Shown: positions 48,605 through 61,889 of the stretch, in pieces
How the letters are laid out: every line of letters starts with the position of its first letter
Position numbering within the stretch: position 1 is the stretch's first letter
From: Glandiceps talaboti
Lineage: Eukaryota > Hemichordata > Enteropneusta > Spengelidae
Assembly: GCF_964340395.1 (NCBI RefSeq)
Contig: NC_135556.1
Span: 10,411,001 to 10,475,000 of the forward strand
Length of the DNA stretch: 64,000 bases
Direction: 5' to 3'
The notes under the pieces: model-generated
What the model was told of the DNA's origin: nothing
What the model saw: the letters and a program-made list of their open reading frames with translations, nothing else
Databases searched by the model: none
Made by a program: the position numbers and the translations under genes

Positions 48605-50503
48605 GTTAAAATATGTACATTTTAAAAGTTAAATGGATAATATTTCTAAGTATACACAGAACCAGTGTGATAAATCTGTATTAAATACAACTGTTACTTT
48701 ATATTTGACAAGGTAGAATACATATATATATAATCTCAGGTATAAATTAGTATACAAAATATGTCAGCAATGTAAAGTATATATACATTTTAACAAAAGT
48801 TTTGAAACAGGTATTTCATTTTCAGGTTGGAGAATGGGGTATGAACTCTGGTGAACATGGCTTCTTATAGTATGTGGCAGTATGACATACAAATCTGTGC
48901 CCACATGCTAAATACACATGTTTTGCTATCTTCAAATCTGAAAATCCATTGTTTAGAATTAAATGTCACAAAAGTTTGAAATTATGAAGTTTTACAGTTC
49001 TCTCTGTTTTTTGTTTGTTATTGTTTAACGGCAGTAGTTGACTGTACCCGGTAAGACAGGCTGTCTCTGGACAGGATAACCCTAGATAAAAAAGTGTTAA
49101 AATAAATGAAAGAATATTATATAAACCATAGATGTAAACATCCAGCTAGTCCCACTGCAAGCTGGCTGCTCTAGTCCATGGGTGTGGTCAGGTTGAACTG
49201 TTGACATGATAGAGGGCCTTGGACACAAAAGCGTTTTATCTAACACATTAACAAACTTGTTGTTGCATTCAATTGTTTTGTTTCCATCTATGCTCAAAGT
49301 AATTTCTTTCTGAAGACATACATGCAATTGATGTGAACTATTATACAGTTATGTTGATTGATAATTAAAATACAAGCAACCCCTAACGCCAACCCCAACC
49401 CCACCCTCGACAACAAAATAATTTATCAAAAGGTCAAATATTGGTAATTTTTTACTTCTTAGTTCACAAAACTAATGACATTCGTGCATGGAACTGAAAA
49501 TGCCAATATACGATTTGACAGCAAATGACAGAAAATATACCCGAGTCTGTGTTCATATTCTAAACTAGGTTTAGTTTCTACTTATGATATCAAACAAGAT
49601 TTTGATTAGAAAATGATCATTAGCTTTGAGTTTAACACCATGGTGATCAGATTAATCTACAAATTAAGAAATCTATTTGATAGGATTAGAAATTATAATC
49701 AGTATTATCAGTAAACTTGTGTTCAAAGATAAATACATCTAAGTCATTAAAATTTATAAATTTACACTTAAAAAAACAAACATTTCTGGAGCTACCAGAA
49801 CAATATGCTTAACAAGTAATTAATTCTGATCATCCACACACACAACACAGTAGCAGTGAGTCACAGAAACATTTGTTGCCCTTTCATCATCTGTTGACTC
49901 CATATCTAACATCACCCTGTTGTAATTATCTCTTGAAATAAAACTCTACGTAAATGCAGTTTAAATGTTGTCGTTTTCATCGTTACATCTGAAATACTCT
50001 ATCAATTCTACCATTAAACTGTCACTATCTACTTCATGAATTACATTTAATACCTTGTCGCAGCCATCTTTAAATGCTCTTTCCTTTGTTATTGTTTTCA
50101 ATGTAGCTATCCCCTAGTAAATTAAAATCCATTTTTACTTGTTTTCAATGTTAAAATTATTTTTGAGTGGTGCAACTGTTTTGTATTGATTGTAACTTTA
50201 AATTGGGAACTTGCAAAACCCGCCATTTTGAATATCCTGAATGTTGCATCATGGGAAATATGATGCGAGTCAAGCAGTATTGTAAACAATATTGTTACAT
50301 TGTTTGTAACCACAAATAATCTAACCATGGTTACTCTGACCACTGTAGGAGGTTTACTCTATCGATAGCTCCAGACCTAAGGTATAACGATAACTACAGA
50401 TAATCCCATAGTCCTTTGCATCTGAGCATGCTCAGTCTGGATTGTAAGTTCTTTATTTGTCACCAATGTCTTCATGCCTAACATCATCTTGCAGCAGCCA
50501 TGG

Positions 50504-53500
50504 CTACGTAAATGCACTTTTATTTGTAGTGGTTCTTAAAGTTACATCTGTACCACCGTTGAAATCATTTTCTGTTGTTTCTAACTTTAAATTGTCAGTG
50601 CTATCCACTGTTCTCTTCTTTCTCTCAGCATTACAGCATCGATGACATTTCATAAATAAGAACTCTATGTACTCAAACAGTGTGATAATACTGGCACCCA
50701 GGAAGAAACCCAGCTGACCACCAATGTCACCTACAAGTACAAAAGTATGTTATTGAATAGTTCTGCAGCATCCGAACACTTAATCAGTGACTGATACAAA
50801 GATACGTAAACAATTTATCATTTTTAGGCAAACTAAAATTTAGGTTCAACTCCCAATTAATGTGAGTACCTTGGAAATAAAAGGGTTATTTTTTTTTTTT
50901 TTTACAACTCCTACACATTCTCAAGAGCAAAAAAATCAAGAGCAAAAGGACGGATGGTCAGGCAAGTTTTTGAAATAAAGGTCTAAATGCTATCAAAATT
51001 AAAACCTCTCAGATCCCAGCGTTCTTGTTGAGGGCGGTAAGCAGATAAAATCTACCGGGGTTCCCTAGTAATTTTACCAGGGTTTCCAAACAAAATTATG
51101 GTAGATTGTTTGGGAAACTATGCAACTTTTACCCCCTTCCTGTTCTTTGGGTTCCTCAACCTTTAATAGCAAAATAACACTGGATCCAAAATGAATTGAT
51201 AAAAAATGAAAAAACACTTACTGACTAGAGCTGACGGTGTCATCGCAGCTGTCTGTTTATACTCTTCATAATTTAATTCATCGTAGAAAATATCCAGATA
51301 AACAAAGTTGTTCCTGGAAGATAATTGAAAGTATACAATATCTCATAAATACAAAAATATCCATTTTTCTAAGTACCATGGTAACGTAGGAGTTATATTT
51401 AAAATGACTCTGATCGTCTGAGTTGGTTAAAAGTGTCTAGCTTACCTGATATATGTTTCTGATACATTGTACTGTGTTGAAATTGAGCTGGTTACAATAT
51501 CACTGGGATATTGTGCATATGATACTTTGGTAGGAAAACTTGTCATATTACAAGGTACCTGGCAATTAACTCTCCCAAAGTCACCATTTTTAATTCTCCC
51601 TGCAAGAAAAATAAATAACCCAAATGACGAACAATGCATAAAAATATACTGCCCTCTTCGACTCCACTGAAGATTCTTTTGTTTTTAATTGTAGACGTTT
51701 TCTCTATACTATCATAGTTGTCACTTTAAGTGGTAATGCAAAGAAAACTTTATATGGGGGGTGGAGGTATAAACAGTCACAAAAATCAGTACAATCTCTG
51801 GTTTCAAGGCGTTTTCAGCATTTTCAATAAAGTATTCACCTTAGGGTATCTCTATAAAATAATAACTGAGCTAAGGTAACATGAATAGAAGTCCGCTAAC
51901 CTAGGATGTCCTTGACGCATGTAGCGCTTTCAGCTACATTGCAGTCCCTAGCAGGACCAGGATACCGGAATGGCTTACACGAACATTGTTCTACAATAAT
52001 TCCTAGTCTCCATTCCACAATGCATGCTGACAAGGTGTACTTATCATAATACTGCAGTGTTGAGTCTGATACACAGTTTGAATCACCATACGGGTCTTGT
52101 AGACTTACGGTCTGTGAAAATACAAACAGTTTAATACCAACTAATAACTAATAAGTCCCAACAAAATTTATCAAAAAAGCAAGTACAGAAATTAATATAG
52201 AACACATTTTGAAGTTGTCTGCAGTTAAACAACTTACAATTATCTTGTGAAATCTCAAAATGATAGTCCTGATACAATCTGATTGAAATCACACGTAGGG
52301 AGCTTACTTGACGTGATTTCTTCATTTACCTCCAACCTTTATTGTCAATTGTTCTTTTTTATTCTGTGAGTGCCTTGTACCTAGTACCTACATCTGACAC
52401 AATACCATAGGAGTTCTCGTACCAACTTACACGTAGCCAACCAGAATCTGTCTGACAATGTCATACTTGACGTTCAAAACCAAAACAAAGAGAACCTCCA
52501 AACAATAACAACACCATCATTGTCTGTGCTCTTTTCAAACTGAGCATTCTGAAATACTATACCCATATGTTTCTGCACATTACAAAGAAATTGTGCCAAG
52601 TTCCCTACATCAGATTTGTCCAGACACAGTTTCACTGATTTTGATGACACTAAAAAGTTTGCGCATCTTACCCTGACTTGCTGCACAGACACAAACGCAT
52701 AAGTTCCTGGCTCTACAGCCAACCCTTGTGAGTCCATCAATGGTGGAGTATCTTTATCATGAATGAGAAATTTTATCCCCGCTTGGACATTCCCAGTTGG
52801 GGGCTCTAAGTAATCAGCCTGTCAAGAAAAACAATGTTTCTTTTATAATACTTTCATTCAGTAATTGGAGGCTATTAAAAATAACAGTCATAGTTGTTGA
52901 TTCTTTGAGTTCTTCAAAATTCACCAAAATTCACAAAACCAACAACTTGATAAACTTTGTGGTACATACAAAGAGCAGTGTTTGTTGCCTTTCATTACTC
53001 AAGATATTTTTAAGTGTGGAAAACATGACACATGTTCCTAAGTTATTAGAATATACAAAGAAATTAACTGACTGCATATAGTCCACATGACAATATCGTT
53101 GGTAAACAATGTTCAAAGACTGTAATGACCTAAGCCATATCTCGTGAATTCACTATGGCTAACAAAAACTTGGATGTTAACGGAAGTTCTCAATCCAAGT
53201 TCGTATGTCACTTCAGATCAATGCTAACTCTGTACTCATGATTAGTAAAAGTGAATGAAACAAACAAACATGTCTCTTTTTTTTTAACACGCAAGTTTTT
53301 TATGATACATAGTGACTTCAAAAGATATCCGGTATCCTTCCCCAGTGTATCCTTCCCCAGTGTTTTTGCTAAGGTGAAATCAATTCAGAGTTCCTTGCTA
53401 ACTATCAGGGTTTCCGAGTCAAGTGGCACACACTTTATCGGAAACTATGTCAGTTTAACCTGATTTTCAACTTTCTCTACCCAAGTTCCTCAACTGTAGC

Positions 53501-56500
53501 AAAAACACTTTATACTGTGTCAGGACTATGTAACACATATACTGATATACCCACAAAGCCTCATTGTAGTCTGTATATGACATGTCAGTGCGCCCTCATG
53601 CATCGGCCTACACATCTCACAGTGGCAAGAAATGACTGACATCGATGGAATGACAACATGTATCTTACAATCTACCTCAATCTAAGTTCTTTTTATTGTG
53701 GAAAGAAATTCTATCAGTACAGACATGTTTTCTAATATTAAATCGTAAATAATTCTCAAAATAATACCTGTTTGATATTGATGAGTATTCTGAGTCCATT
53801 ACCAGCCCCTGGTTGGTCCTGAGATAAGTATTGTTTACCAGCATTAAATGTATAACAGTTACCGTAAGAAGTGAACACATGGGTAAAATTCTGAAAATAA
53901 CAAAACCAACCATATTTAATCAGTTATATGTTTTAGATTGTGTTTGCTTCACACAAGAAAGGTTGATCTGATTCTTTGTGATAAAGTTACTTGGACATAC
54001 TAGTATTATGTACCAGTTAGGGGTTCTCATTTAGCCAGTTGAGTTGACTCTGAATCGACTCTAGCCTTACCTAACATTAAAAAAAAACAAATATGAACAG
54101 TATGAGTATGCTGTACTCATACATAAAGCAAAGAGATAAATTATTTAGAATATCAATTCAGTAATTAATAGTACAGAAACGAAAGTACATTTATAATGCG
54201 ATCAAATCAAAAAGATTAAAATTGCTCTCTGTAACTAAACTCATGTAAGAATATTCACAAATTTGTTTTACTTACATATACCTATACATTAACCTATTTC
54301 ATTGAAATGTTCTTTAATATCTTTATTACACTTATAATAGAATTGTCAATATGGTTGTACTATAGTTATATCTTATCTTATCTTATCTTAAATACATCAC
54401 AGGGTTCTGTCATTCTAGTAACTTATCGTAATTGAACAAGAAACTATATTCTAGCACAGACAAGTAAAAAGTCTTGATACTTGTCTGTGATTGTAGCCAT
54501 ATGATGTTTCTAATTTTGCAGTACGATGAATATATATTACCTCATTCTCTTTATATAGTAAAAGTTTTTTCTGTATTCATGTACTTCCTACACTAAAGAA
54601 AATCAAATATTTACAATCACAAGTGTAAAGACAGGAAGGGAGCTAATGCAGTGCATATATAAATATTGACATTCCTAATGCCTGACAGAATATAATCACT
54701 AATAGCATTTCATTATTATCTTTGTATTTAATACTATAGCTTACTACTGTTTTACAGTATATATATCTTTATAATTATCTATTATTTTGGTTTTTTGTTG
54801 TTTGTGTATGTTGATTTTGACTCTAGACTCTTTATTTTTACATTATTTCATGTCAAATATACTATACAATACGATACGATATTTAATATACAATACAATA
54901 CGATATGATATGATACGATATGATATAATGCAATATATGATACGATACGATATGATACGATACAATACAATACGATACGATAAGATATGATACAATACGA
55001 TACGATATGATACTATACTATACTATACTGTGTAAAGTGTGGTGATGAGGCTAATTTTGGCTCAGTGGTGTAACAGTGTGATCGACTCATCATAAAACAA
55101 CACTTTGTACTATGCAAGTTATGTCTGCAGACCCCGACAACTACACCATCCCAGCCCAGCCCATATCTCAGCCCAGCCTTCCTTTACTAAAGGTTCCCTA
55201 ACCTTAGCACATAATGCAGGTGCAGTCAACGAAGCTGTTCTTGCAAAAATCTGTTTGTACGCAATTTTTCAGTGTGTGGTCAATTTTTTTGATTGCTAGT
55301 GGGAGAGGAGCAACTAAGGAAGAGCTGCGTCAGGGAAGTCCTGATTTTAATACAGTGGGAGGGGAAAACATGGATGGGGGGGGGGGGGGGCACATAGTGA
55401 CGTCAAAATGAATTGTTGGTATAGTGGATAGCCCAAATGTTTCAGTGGTGAGGAGTGGGTTACTCATTATCAATATTGGGCGGGCAGTGGGCTGGCTGGC
55501 AAACTGAAACCAGTGAGAGGGAGGGAGAGAAGGTATCCTTCACCACCAGTGCCGGGAAGGGCACATAAGATCAGCTAAACACCCCCCCCCCCCCATTTTT
55601 TTACAGGATGATTCTGTCAAAAAACATTGTTTTTGGTCAGAATCAACATATAATTAATGAAAACCACAAATCTAACCTGTTGGCTGCACCTGACTATGCA
55701 ACTTGTTAAATCAGACTCTGACAATAGCTACCCTACCCCTACCCCTGGCAGCCTTCTGTTACAGGGTTTCCCCCCCCCCCCCCCCATGATCCTGACCAAC
55801 TACCTGACACTTCGTGACTTACCGCAGCTGTACAGGCACTTGTTCTTCCACGCCACTCACAGGAAAGAAGAGTTTCAGGATCACCAAACTGCATTCCTGC
55901 TCTTCTTGTGAAATTTGCATAATCAAAACCAGAATTCTGGGAGGTAAGATTTGAATACCAATCCACCCAATCAAATGATCCGTAGTCTGGGTCATCATAA
56001 CTATAATCATATTCATAGTCCATGGCATATAATAGTGCTACAACATACGGTTCGTCTTCTTCAGTAACTAACGAATCAAAGTATCTGTGTGGATGAATAA
56101 ATAATTAATGCACTGGGGAAGTACAAGATATTTTCATAAACTGTAGGTTCTGGAGAGTCATTTCATGATTTCACATTTCATATATTTCACACAAATACCA
56201 TTGGTAAGAAACACCAAATAAGCCATGATTCCAGACTGTAAACAGCAAATTGAGAATACAGCGCCCTCGCTCAAATTGGGGGTATCGATCATCACCTCAT
56301 AGTACTGTTTCTTAAGAGCTTTGTCCCTTGTGTATTCTATAGAAGTGTAAATCAGGGATGTTTTTGTATTGTTCAGACATCGGGGAAAGCAGAAGTGCTC
56401 TATGATTAACCAAGTAACCTATACCATGTACCCCCTCAAGACAGGAAGTAGAGCGCCACCATGGCAAATTTTGGAAAGGCCACCTTCATTGTTGTCATAG

Positions 56501-57705
56501 TGGTCCACTGTTGCCTCATGGGACTTAATAGCAGACAAATTCATTAAATCTACATTGAATGCAATTTTTTGAGATGGAAATTTAGCCTCCAGCTGAAGTA
56601 GTCTTTAAGTTCCTATGGTAACCATACAAGACATAATTTTAAGAGAGTTATTGGAATCACAACTCACAAACTCCCACGGAAGCTTGTACTTTATATTTTG
56701 ATGATGAAAAATGAAGTGATCCATTTTGACTCAAAAAGGCCATTTCCTATTTGGTTGCCAGGGTAAAAACTTTCATATTAATCAGAGTGATGAAATTATG
56801 ATTCTGGTAAATTGCCCGTCTTATGCAAGGGGTAGTTGGACAGAGTGTTAGTTTGGAAGATATCTTAAAAAGTCTGACTATGAGATTCGGTTACCATGGC
56901 AACACATATATATAAAATTTAAGTTTTGCGAAAAAAAAATGGCATACATATGTGTCACAGGTATCCATGGGGTCTGCATTACTCAAAGTAGTGTTCCAAG
57001 TACATTACCAGAAACAGATTTAAGCTGTTGCCATAACTTCCAAAATGTGAAAAATATGAGTCAGTCTTTGCCAAACTGTATCATGCATGAATTTTATGTT
57101 GCCCAAGGTTTCTTAATAAGCCAGACTTAAAACTTAAATGATAAAAATTAATATGAAAGTTGTTACCATAGCAACCAAATAGGAAATGGCCTTTTTGAGT
57201 CAAAATGGATCACTTCATTTTCATCATCATAAATAGCAGCTTCCGTGTGATTTTTTGTGAGTGGTGATTCCAATAACTCTCTTAAAATTATGTCTTATAT
57301 GGTTACCATAGGAACTAAAGAGGACTTCAGCCGGAGGGTATGTTTTCATCTCAAAAATTGCTCAGCATAAGTGGAATTTACACCTTCTTACTTGTTTGTG
57401 ATTCTACCAAGTGGTATATTGTACAATGTAATTATGAAATCAAAATCTTACCTATTAAAGTTACAGAAAGTCACAGCGGGGTACTCTATTTCATTTAGGA
57501 ACTTTAAATTGATTTCTGTATTCACGTTAAATTCCAGGAAACGGCTAAATCTATCAGCAATTTGCCACACACAAACACCCATGGCACTTAGTACGATAAA
57601 CAACCAGAGCAGTTTGAAAACAAGACGAGATCTTTCCACGATACGACCGACTCCGTGCATGGTGGTACCCGAAAGAAACTCTTTGTCTTTTTCGTCACAC
57701 GCCAT
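50504..57705 (-). CDS. ASIC: acid-sensing-type DEG/ENaC sodium channel (second of a tandem pair)
   Basis: A paralogue of the channel gene at 40889-46095. Eight minus-strand exons: 57452-57705, 55823-56084, 53768-53890, 52672-52818, 51901-52111, 51446-51599, 51222-51313, 50504-50730. The frame is continuous and gives 489 residues. It has the HG motif (17-18), TM1 (about 30-50), YPAVTFCNFNR, RAGMQFGDPETLLSCEWRGR before YGNCYTFNAG, TPPLMDSQGLAVEPGTYAFV, CIVEWRLGIIVEQCSCKPF and GFFLGAS in TM2 (GAS at 426-428). Residues 106-128 form a Tyr/Asp-rich acidic stretch (MDYEYDYSYDDPDYGSFDW) in the extracellular finger region that the paralogue lacks. The C-terminal tail is longer and rich in Thr and Asn. 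Intron phases (2,0,0,0,1,2,1) equal those of the paralogue. The start is the only ATG in frame after a likely untranslated exon border at 57748. Confidence 0.93.
51040..51175. repeat. dispersed repeat with GGGAAACTATGCAACTTTTA (copy 1)
   Basis: Block GGGAAACTATGCAACTTTTA, then CCCC and TTTGGGTTCC, in intron 7 of the second channel gene. The same block is present inverted at 62565-62675, and a more diverged copy at 53395-53515. Confidence 0.65.
53395..53515. repeat. dispersed repeat with GGGAAACTATGCAACTTTTA (copy 2, diverged)
   Basis: Shares CAGGGTTTCC, GGAAACTATG and AAGTTCCTCAAC in the same order as copy 1. In intron 3 of the second channel gene. Confidence 0.4.
54275..54395 (+). mobile_element. 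retroposon-like 3' end with (TTATC)n tail (copy 1)
   Basis: AATATCTTTATTACACTTA, then ATTGTCAATATGG and a tail of TTATC/TCTTA units. The same block is found inverted at 62305-62440, where the tail is GATTA-type. A short pentanucleotide tail after a shared block suggests a SINE or LINE end. Confidence 0.5.
54846..55030. repeat. ATACG/ATATG/ATACA pentanucleotide mosaic
   Basis: About 185 bp of five-base units with mixed third to fifth positions, in intron 2 of the second channel gene. Confidence 0.9.
56128..56200 (+). mobile_element. half-copy of the COQ2 3' fold-back family
   Basis: ATATTTTCATAAACTGTAGG followed by TTCTGGAGAGTCATTTCA matches the left end of the element at 15537. No right end is found. 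Confidence 0.55.
56545..57381. mobile_element. 837-bp fold-back element in intron 1 of the second channel gene
   Basis: Two arms of about 240 bp pair with roughly 85-90% identity. The left arm (56545-56785) contains TTCCTATGGTAACCATA, TCCATTTTGACTCAAAAAGG and CCATTTCCTATTTGGTTGCC; the right arm (about 57150-57381) holds their complements. About 360 bp of unique sequence lies between. The reading frame at 56939-57130 has no domain. The termini and target duplication are not clear. Confidence 0.8.
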
Positions 57706-59339
57706 TGTTGTACTCTGAGTCAGTTCTTCAAATTAAAAGTGCGTGTACCTGTTGAAAAAAAAAAGCGAAAAAGATAGAAATAACATTATTCATCCAACAT
57801 TTCTAAGGTTCTGGGAATACAAAAATTTTAGTTTACTTTACATTACTGTATTCTCTATTTATTTGTTTGAGTGACAGACATACAATTTTTTATTAATAGT
57901 ACAAAAATAGATTAAAGATCTTTTACATGGTACAGAGAACACATCCAAACTAATAATGTGATTCAGAATGTTGTCACTTAATCGATATTTATCGACACAT
58001 ATTTTGAACTGTACAAAAATATTTGTTTTATATTTATATGCACTTCCTATGCATCACTCAACAAATTACCATTTATATTTTGAAAAGATTTATTGCTATA
58101 ACAGAAATATACTTGACTTTTCTACAAATGCAGTAAATTATACCGTGTTCAGGTTGAGTTGAACAAAAAATATGGAATGTATACTCTGGTCATTCTACAT
58201 CACGACAACGCGTGTCTACATCACTTAGGTTTGCTGTGTTCGAAATATATGAGTCAAAACTTTCAAAGTTATCATTACTTTCCCCGATTTTTCTTTCATA
58301 TATAGTATAATTATGTTATTCTCCAATATTTTTCTTCATTCAGTTGGAGAATACTCATGACCTAAGGGTTGTAACTAATTCGTCTAGTGACTCGAAGTGA
58401 CAAAGGCCCCTTAGGTCACTCATATTTTCCTTGGCTAGAAACAGCTACATAAATTCCTTCTGTGTATTCAGATATGTATAACATTTCAGATCCCCATCCT
58501 TTAGGTGAAGCAATATACTAATCTTTACAGCCTGGAAATGGGTTTTGTGGACTGAGTTTGTACAGGAGAATATTGGCCCAACTTTAGGAATGAGGCCGAT
58601 AAGCCATATATGGTGGTTGGCAAACTCATACCTCATTTTTAAAGGTTTTATTATACATCTAATGAAACATTGTAAATACCTGCACATAAATATTGAAATG
58701 TTATGTCATGCAGAAAAAATGTATTGAGAAAATCAAAGCCAAAGCACTGAGTGAGTTATGGATATCAACAGGTGCTGGACTTAATTACCATATTTGGTTA
58801 AGTGCATGTGCCAGGATATATATGATGTGGAAAATTATTGCACAGGTTTGAAACAATGGTGTGCTCTCAATTGAAATACACTGGATGTGGACCTTAAAAA
58901 CTCTCACTGCATACAGGTGTATGTAACATTCACAGTCACTTATTAGAGTCTATACATGTAGCAATGGAATCGGATCCTTAGTTTTGTAGCAGGTGACAAT
59001 GTTTTGTGAATTAAATGTTCTAAAATATAGCTAATTATCAGTTATTTTTTATAAGACAATTTTTTTGTACTAGGATATCTATTCTCAGTTAACTTTATAC
59101 AACTTCTTATACATGAATGACTGTAGAAACATTATAAGGCACGTCTGCAGTGAAAACCAATCATTCTTTCCCTGTTGATAAAGGTAAAATAATATATACT
59201 GGCTGGCAAAAAACAGCCATCCTTGAACCTTATTTGATAAAAGAAATATGTGACACTATGATATTAAACAAAAGATAATGAAATTGATACACTTTCACAT
59301 AACATCTGTTATCAAATGTCAACAGGGTCTACTGTATGT

Positions 59340-59975
59340 GTCCAAAACAGTACACTATATGTTAACGGCTGTGGTCCCAAACACTTGCACTATATGATAA
59401 AGGCTCCAGTTCCTCACATCCACACACATATATATGATAACGCTCTGCATAGTCTCACATACATACACTAAGTTAACAGCTCTGGTTTCATACAAATTTG
59501 ACATACATGTATCTACCATGTATATGTTAGTTATGGATTTGATTTCCAAACACGTATGTTAATATAACGACTTTGGTCCCAACAGTTAACACATACATAC
59601 ACTATTATGGTAACAGCTCTGGTCCCAAACACATGCGAGTTATGGCTTCGGTTCCAAACACATTGTTAATAATGGCTCTGGTCCCAAACAGTTAACACAT
59701 ACACTATCATAATATATCGGTAGCGGCCAGGTCCCTAACGTATATTATACATGCACTACATAAGTTATGGCTTTGGTTCCAAACACATACACTTTACAAC
59801 AGCTCTGGTCCCAAACAGTTAACACATACACTATCACATACACAGTCATGGTAACGGCCAGGTCCCAAACACATATTATACATGTACCATATCATGTTAA
59901 CAGCTCTAGTCCAACGCACAAACACTATCATAATCATGTTAAAAGGTGTGGTCCTAAACATGTCTTTATGGCAAT
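59340..59975 (+). repeat. degenerate minisatellite, unit GTTAACAGCTCTGGTCCCAA
   Basis: At least ten imperfect units of about 40-60 bp based on GTTAACAGCTCTGGTCCCAA then ACACATACACTATCAT, with the spacing varying and units diverging towards the left. Confidence 0.8.
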
Positions 59976-61055
59976 TACAGCTGCGCATAGTTCAAAACAT
60001 AAAAGAACTGCAGAAATATGATATTTTCATCTGTGTTGAAAGTATCTTTATACAGGCAACACAAATTTTTTTCATGCATTTCTCATGATTTATCCATTAA
60101 TTTATAACTATAATTATTTTTTTCCCTAAACCTAAGAATTAATTTCTGTAAACTTAATTGTGTGGCAAAAATACACAAAAATCTGTTTGAGCTTTACGGG
60201 ATGATTTTTGTAAAATGTGGGGGTTTTTTTTCTAAGGCCTAATAAAAAAAATTGTTTTTCACGCGAACCCAAAACTTTTTTTTACATATTCGAGAAAAAA
60301 ATAATAAAATTGTGAAAACTGAAGTCTCGCAAGAAATAGTGGATGCGGAAACTGACATTTTATATGAAATTGTTCTTCCGATCTTTAATGGCTCCGTACA
60401 TTTGATGAGACAGAAACCAATAACACAGAGACCAAATGGAAAACAACGGAAAACATAACTACAATGTACCTGATTTAGACATTCACATATGAAAAAATTT
60501 ATTAAAAAATATAATAAAGAAATCTACCTACCCCACCTATTCGAAAATCGAGTGTAATCGGAACCACACATTTTTGTGTGTTAGGCCTAACTGACAAAGT
60601 GACCAACCAGCCAACAAACTGACTAACCAATACATGTATTCATTAATCCAATGGTCATATGATGAAAAACACAGTTTTAAAACGATATCACCCCCTGTTA
60701 AGTATTTGCATATCCAAATTTTGTTGGCAGATTCTCAAAATCTTTCAATACATGTCGGCATAAATCAATTTGCATAGTGCTAGTAACCAGCTGCTAGAAA
60801 GCTATTTTAATTAACTATTTCAACTTGTTATATTTGTTATAGAATTGTGATGAGTTTACATTCACTTTCATCATACTTATTACAAACACTGTTATGGTAT
60901 CACGTTCATTGATAAACACAATTCATTGGTATTTCAAAACCAAGTCAACACTTTTCACAAAACCACATTGATGTATCTGCTAAATTACCAGTAAGGGATG
61001 ATCGCACAGTGTCACACAAACTTAATGAGTGTACTTTGTTCATTTTTTTTCTTGG

Positions 61056-61078
61056 GGGGGGGGGGGGGGGGAGGGGGG
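61056..61078 (+). repeat. poly(G) run
   Basis: An almost pure G stretch of about 18 followed by AGGGGGG; G-quadruplex forming in principle. Several similar G or C homopolymers occur in the window (25908, 55378, 55769). Confidence 0.9.
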
Positions 61079-61569
61079 TGTCTGGCATTAATGTGATTGC
61101 TGAACTTCATTTTTGCACCTCTAACCAAATTCCAATGGAAAACTTTCAGTCCTTCAATGATAACAGCTTTTGTATTTACTACTGAGATGTTGATAAGTTG
61201 ATAAAAATTTACTTCTAATGTGAGATATGGTACTGGATTTCTGGTAGTATTTTAATGTGTTTATCATCATGTTTTTACATTACATCGATCATAAGTGGTG
61301 TGACTGCTACAGTTCTAATCAAAGTTTACATCATATATAAACGTTTGATGTTGAACATTCGTTTAGGGGGAGGGGGAGGGGGTTTGACCTAAATGAATGA
61401 TGTTCGTTTGTTGAGGTTGTGCGACATTGTGCAATTGTCCCTCACATTATCACATGATAATGTGATATTCAATATGACTATCAAATATTGATGTATCTGA
61501 AAATTATGTTTAATCAATCCAAAAGTATGCACAGTGAATTTCAGTATACTGTGTATATAGCTAAATTTT

Positions 61570-61889
61570 CTGTTTGATACAACCACGCAGAAACCATGCA
61601 GAAACTGGACATGCTACACTTTAATGACTACAGTGTCTTGCTACATTTTGTCTGAGTGAAATGAACTACACATGCCACCATACAGACATTAAATGAACAC
61701 TGCAAAGGACATTTTATCAGGTGTTTGATACAAAGAAGAACATTGTTGCCCAAATGTCTGCATGGAGTTGCAATACATTTAAATGGTTTATTTCATTTTT
61801 AGACTAATTGTAGCAAAAAAATACAATCTTGCTATTGAAGTTTGGCATATGCAGTTTCTTGTTGGTTTCTGCTTGATTGCATCAAACAG
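61570..61889. mobile_element. MITE, CTGTTTGATACAACCA family (copy 2)
   Basis: Starts CTGTTTGATACAACCACG and ends TGATTGCATCAAACAG. It is 320 bp and shares internal blocks (GCAATACATTTAAATGGTTT, TTGGTTTCTGC) with copy 1 at 24680. No coding capacity. Confidence 0.8.

Larger units (their letters stand above)
46153..50503. other. spacer between the two channel genes
   Basis: This stretch separates the 5' end of the first channel gene from the 3' end of the second. It carries one clear hairpin (47195-47277) and an unexplained reading frame (48341-48604). On the minus strand an acceptor (TTTTTTCAG) ends before 46153, which suggests the first channel gene has an upstream untranslated exon somewhere here. 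Confidence 0.45.
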
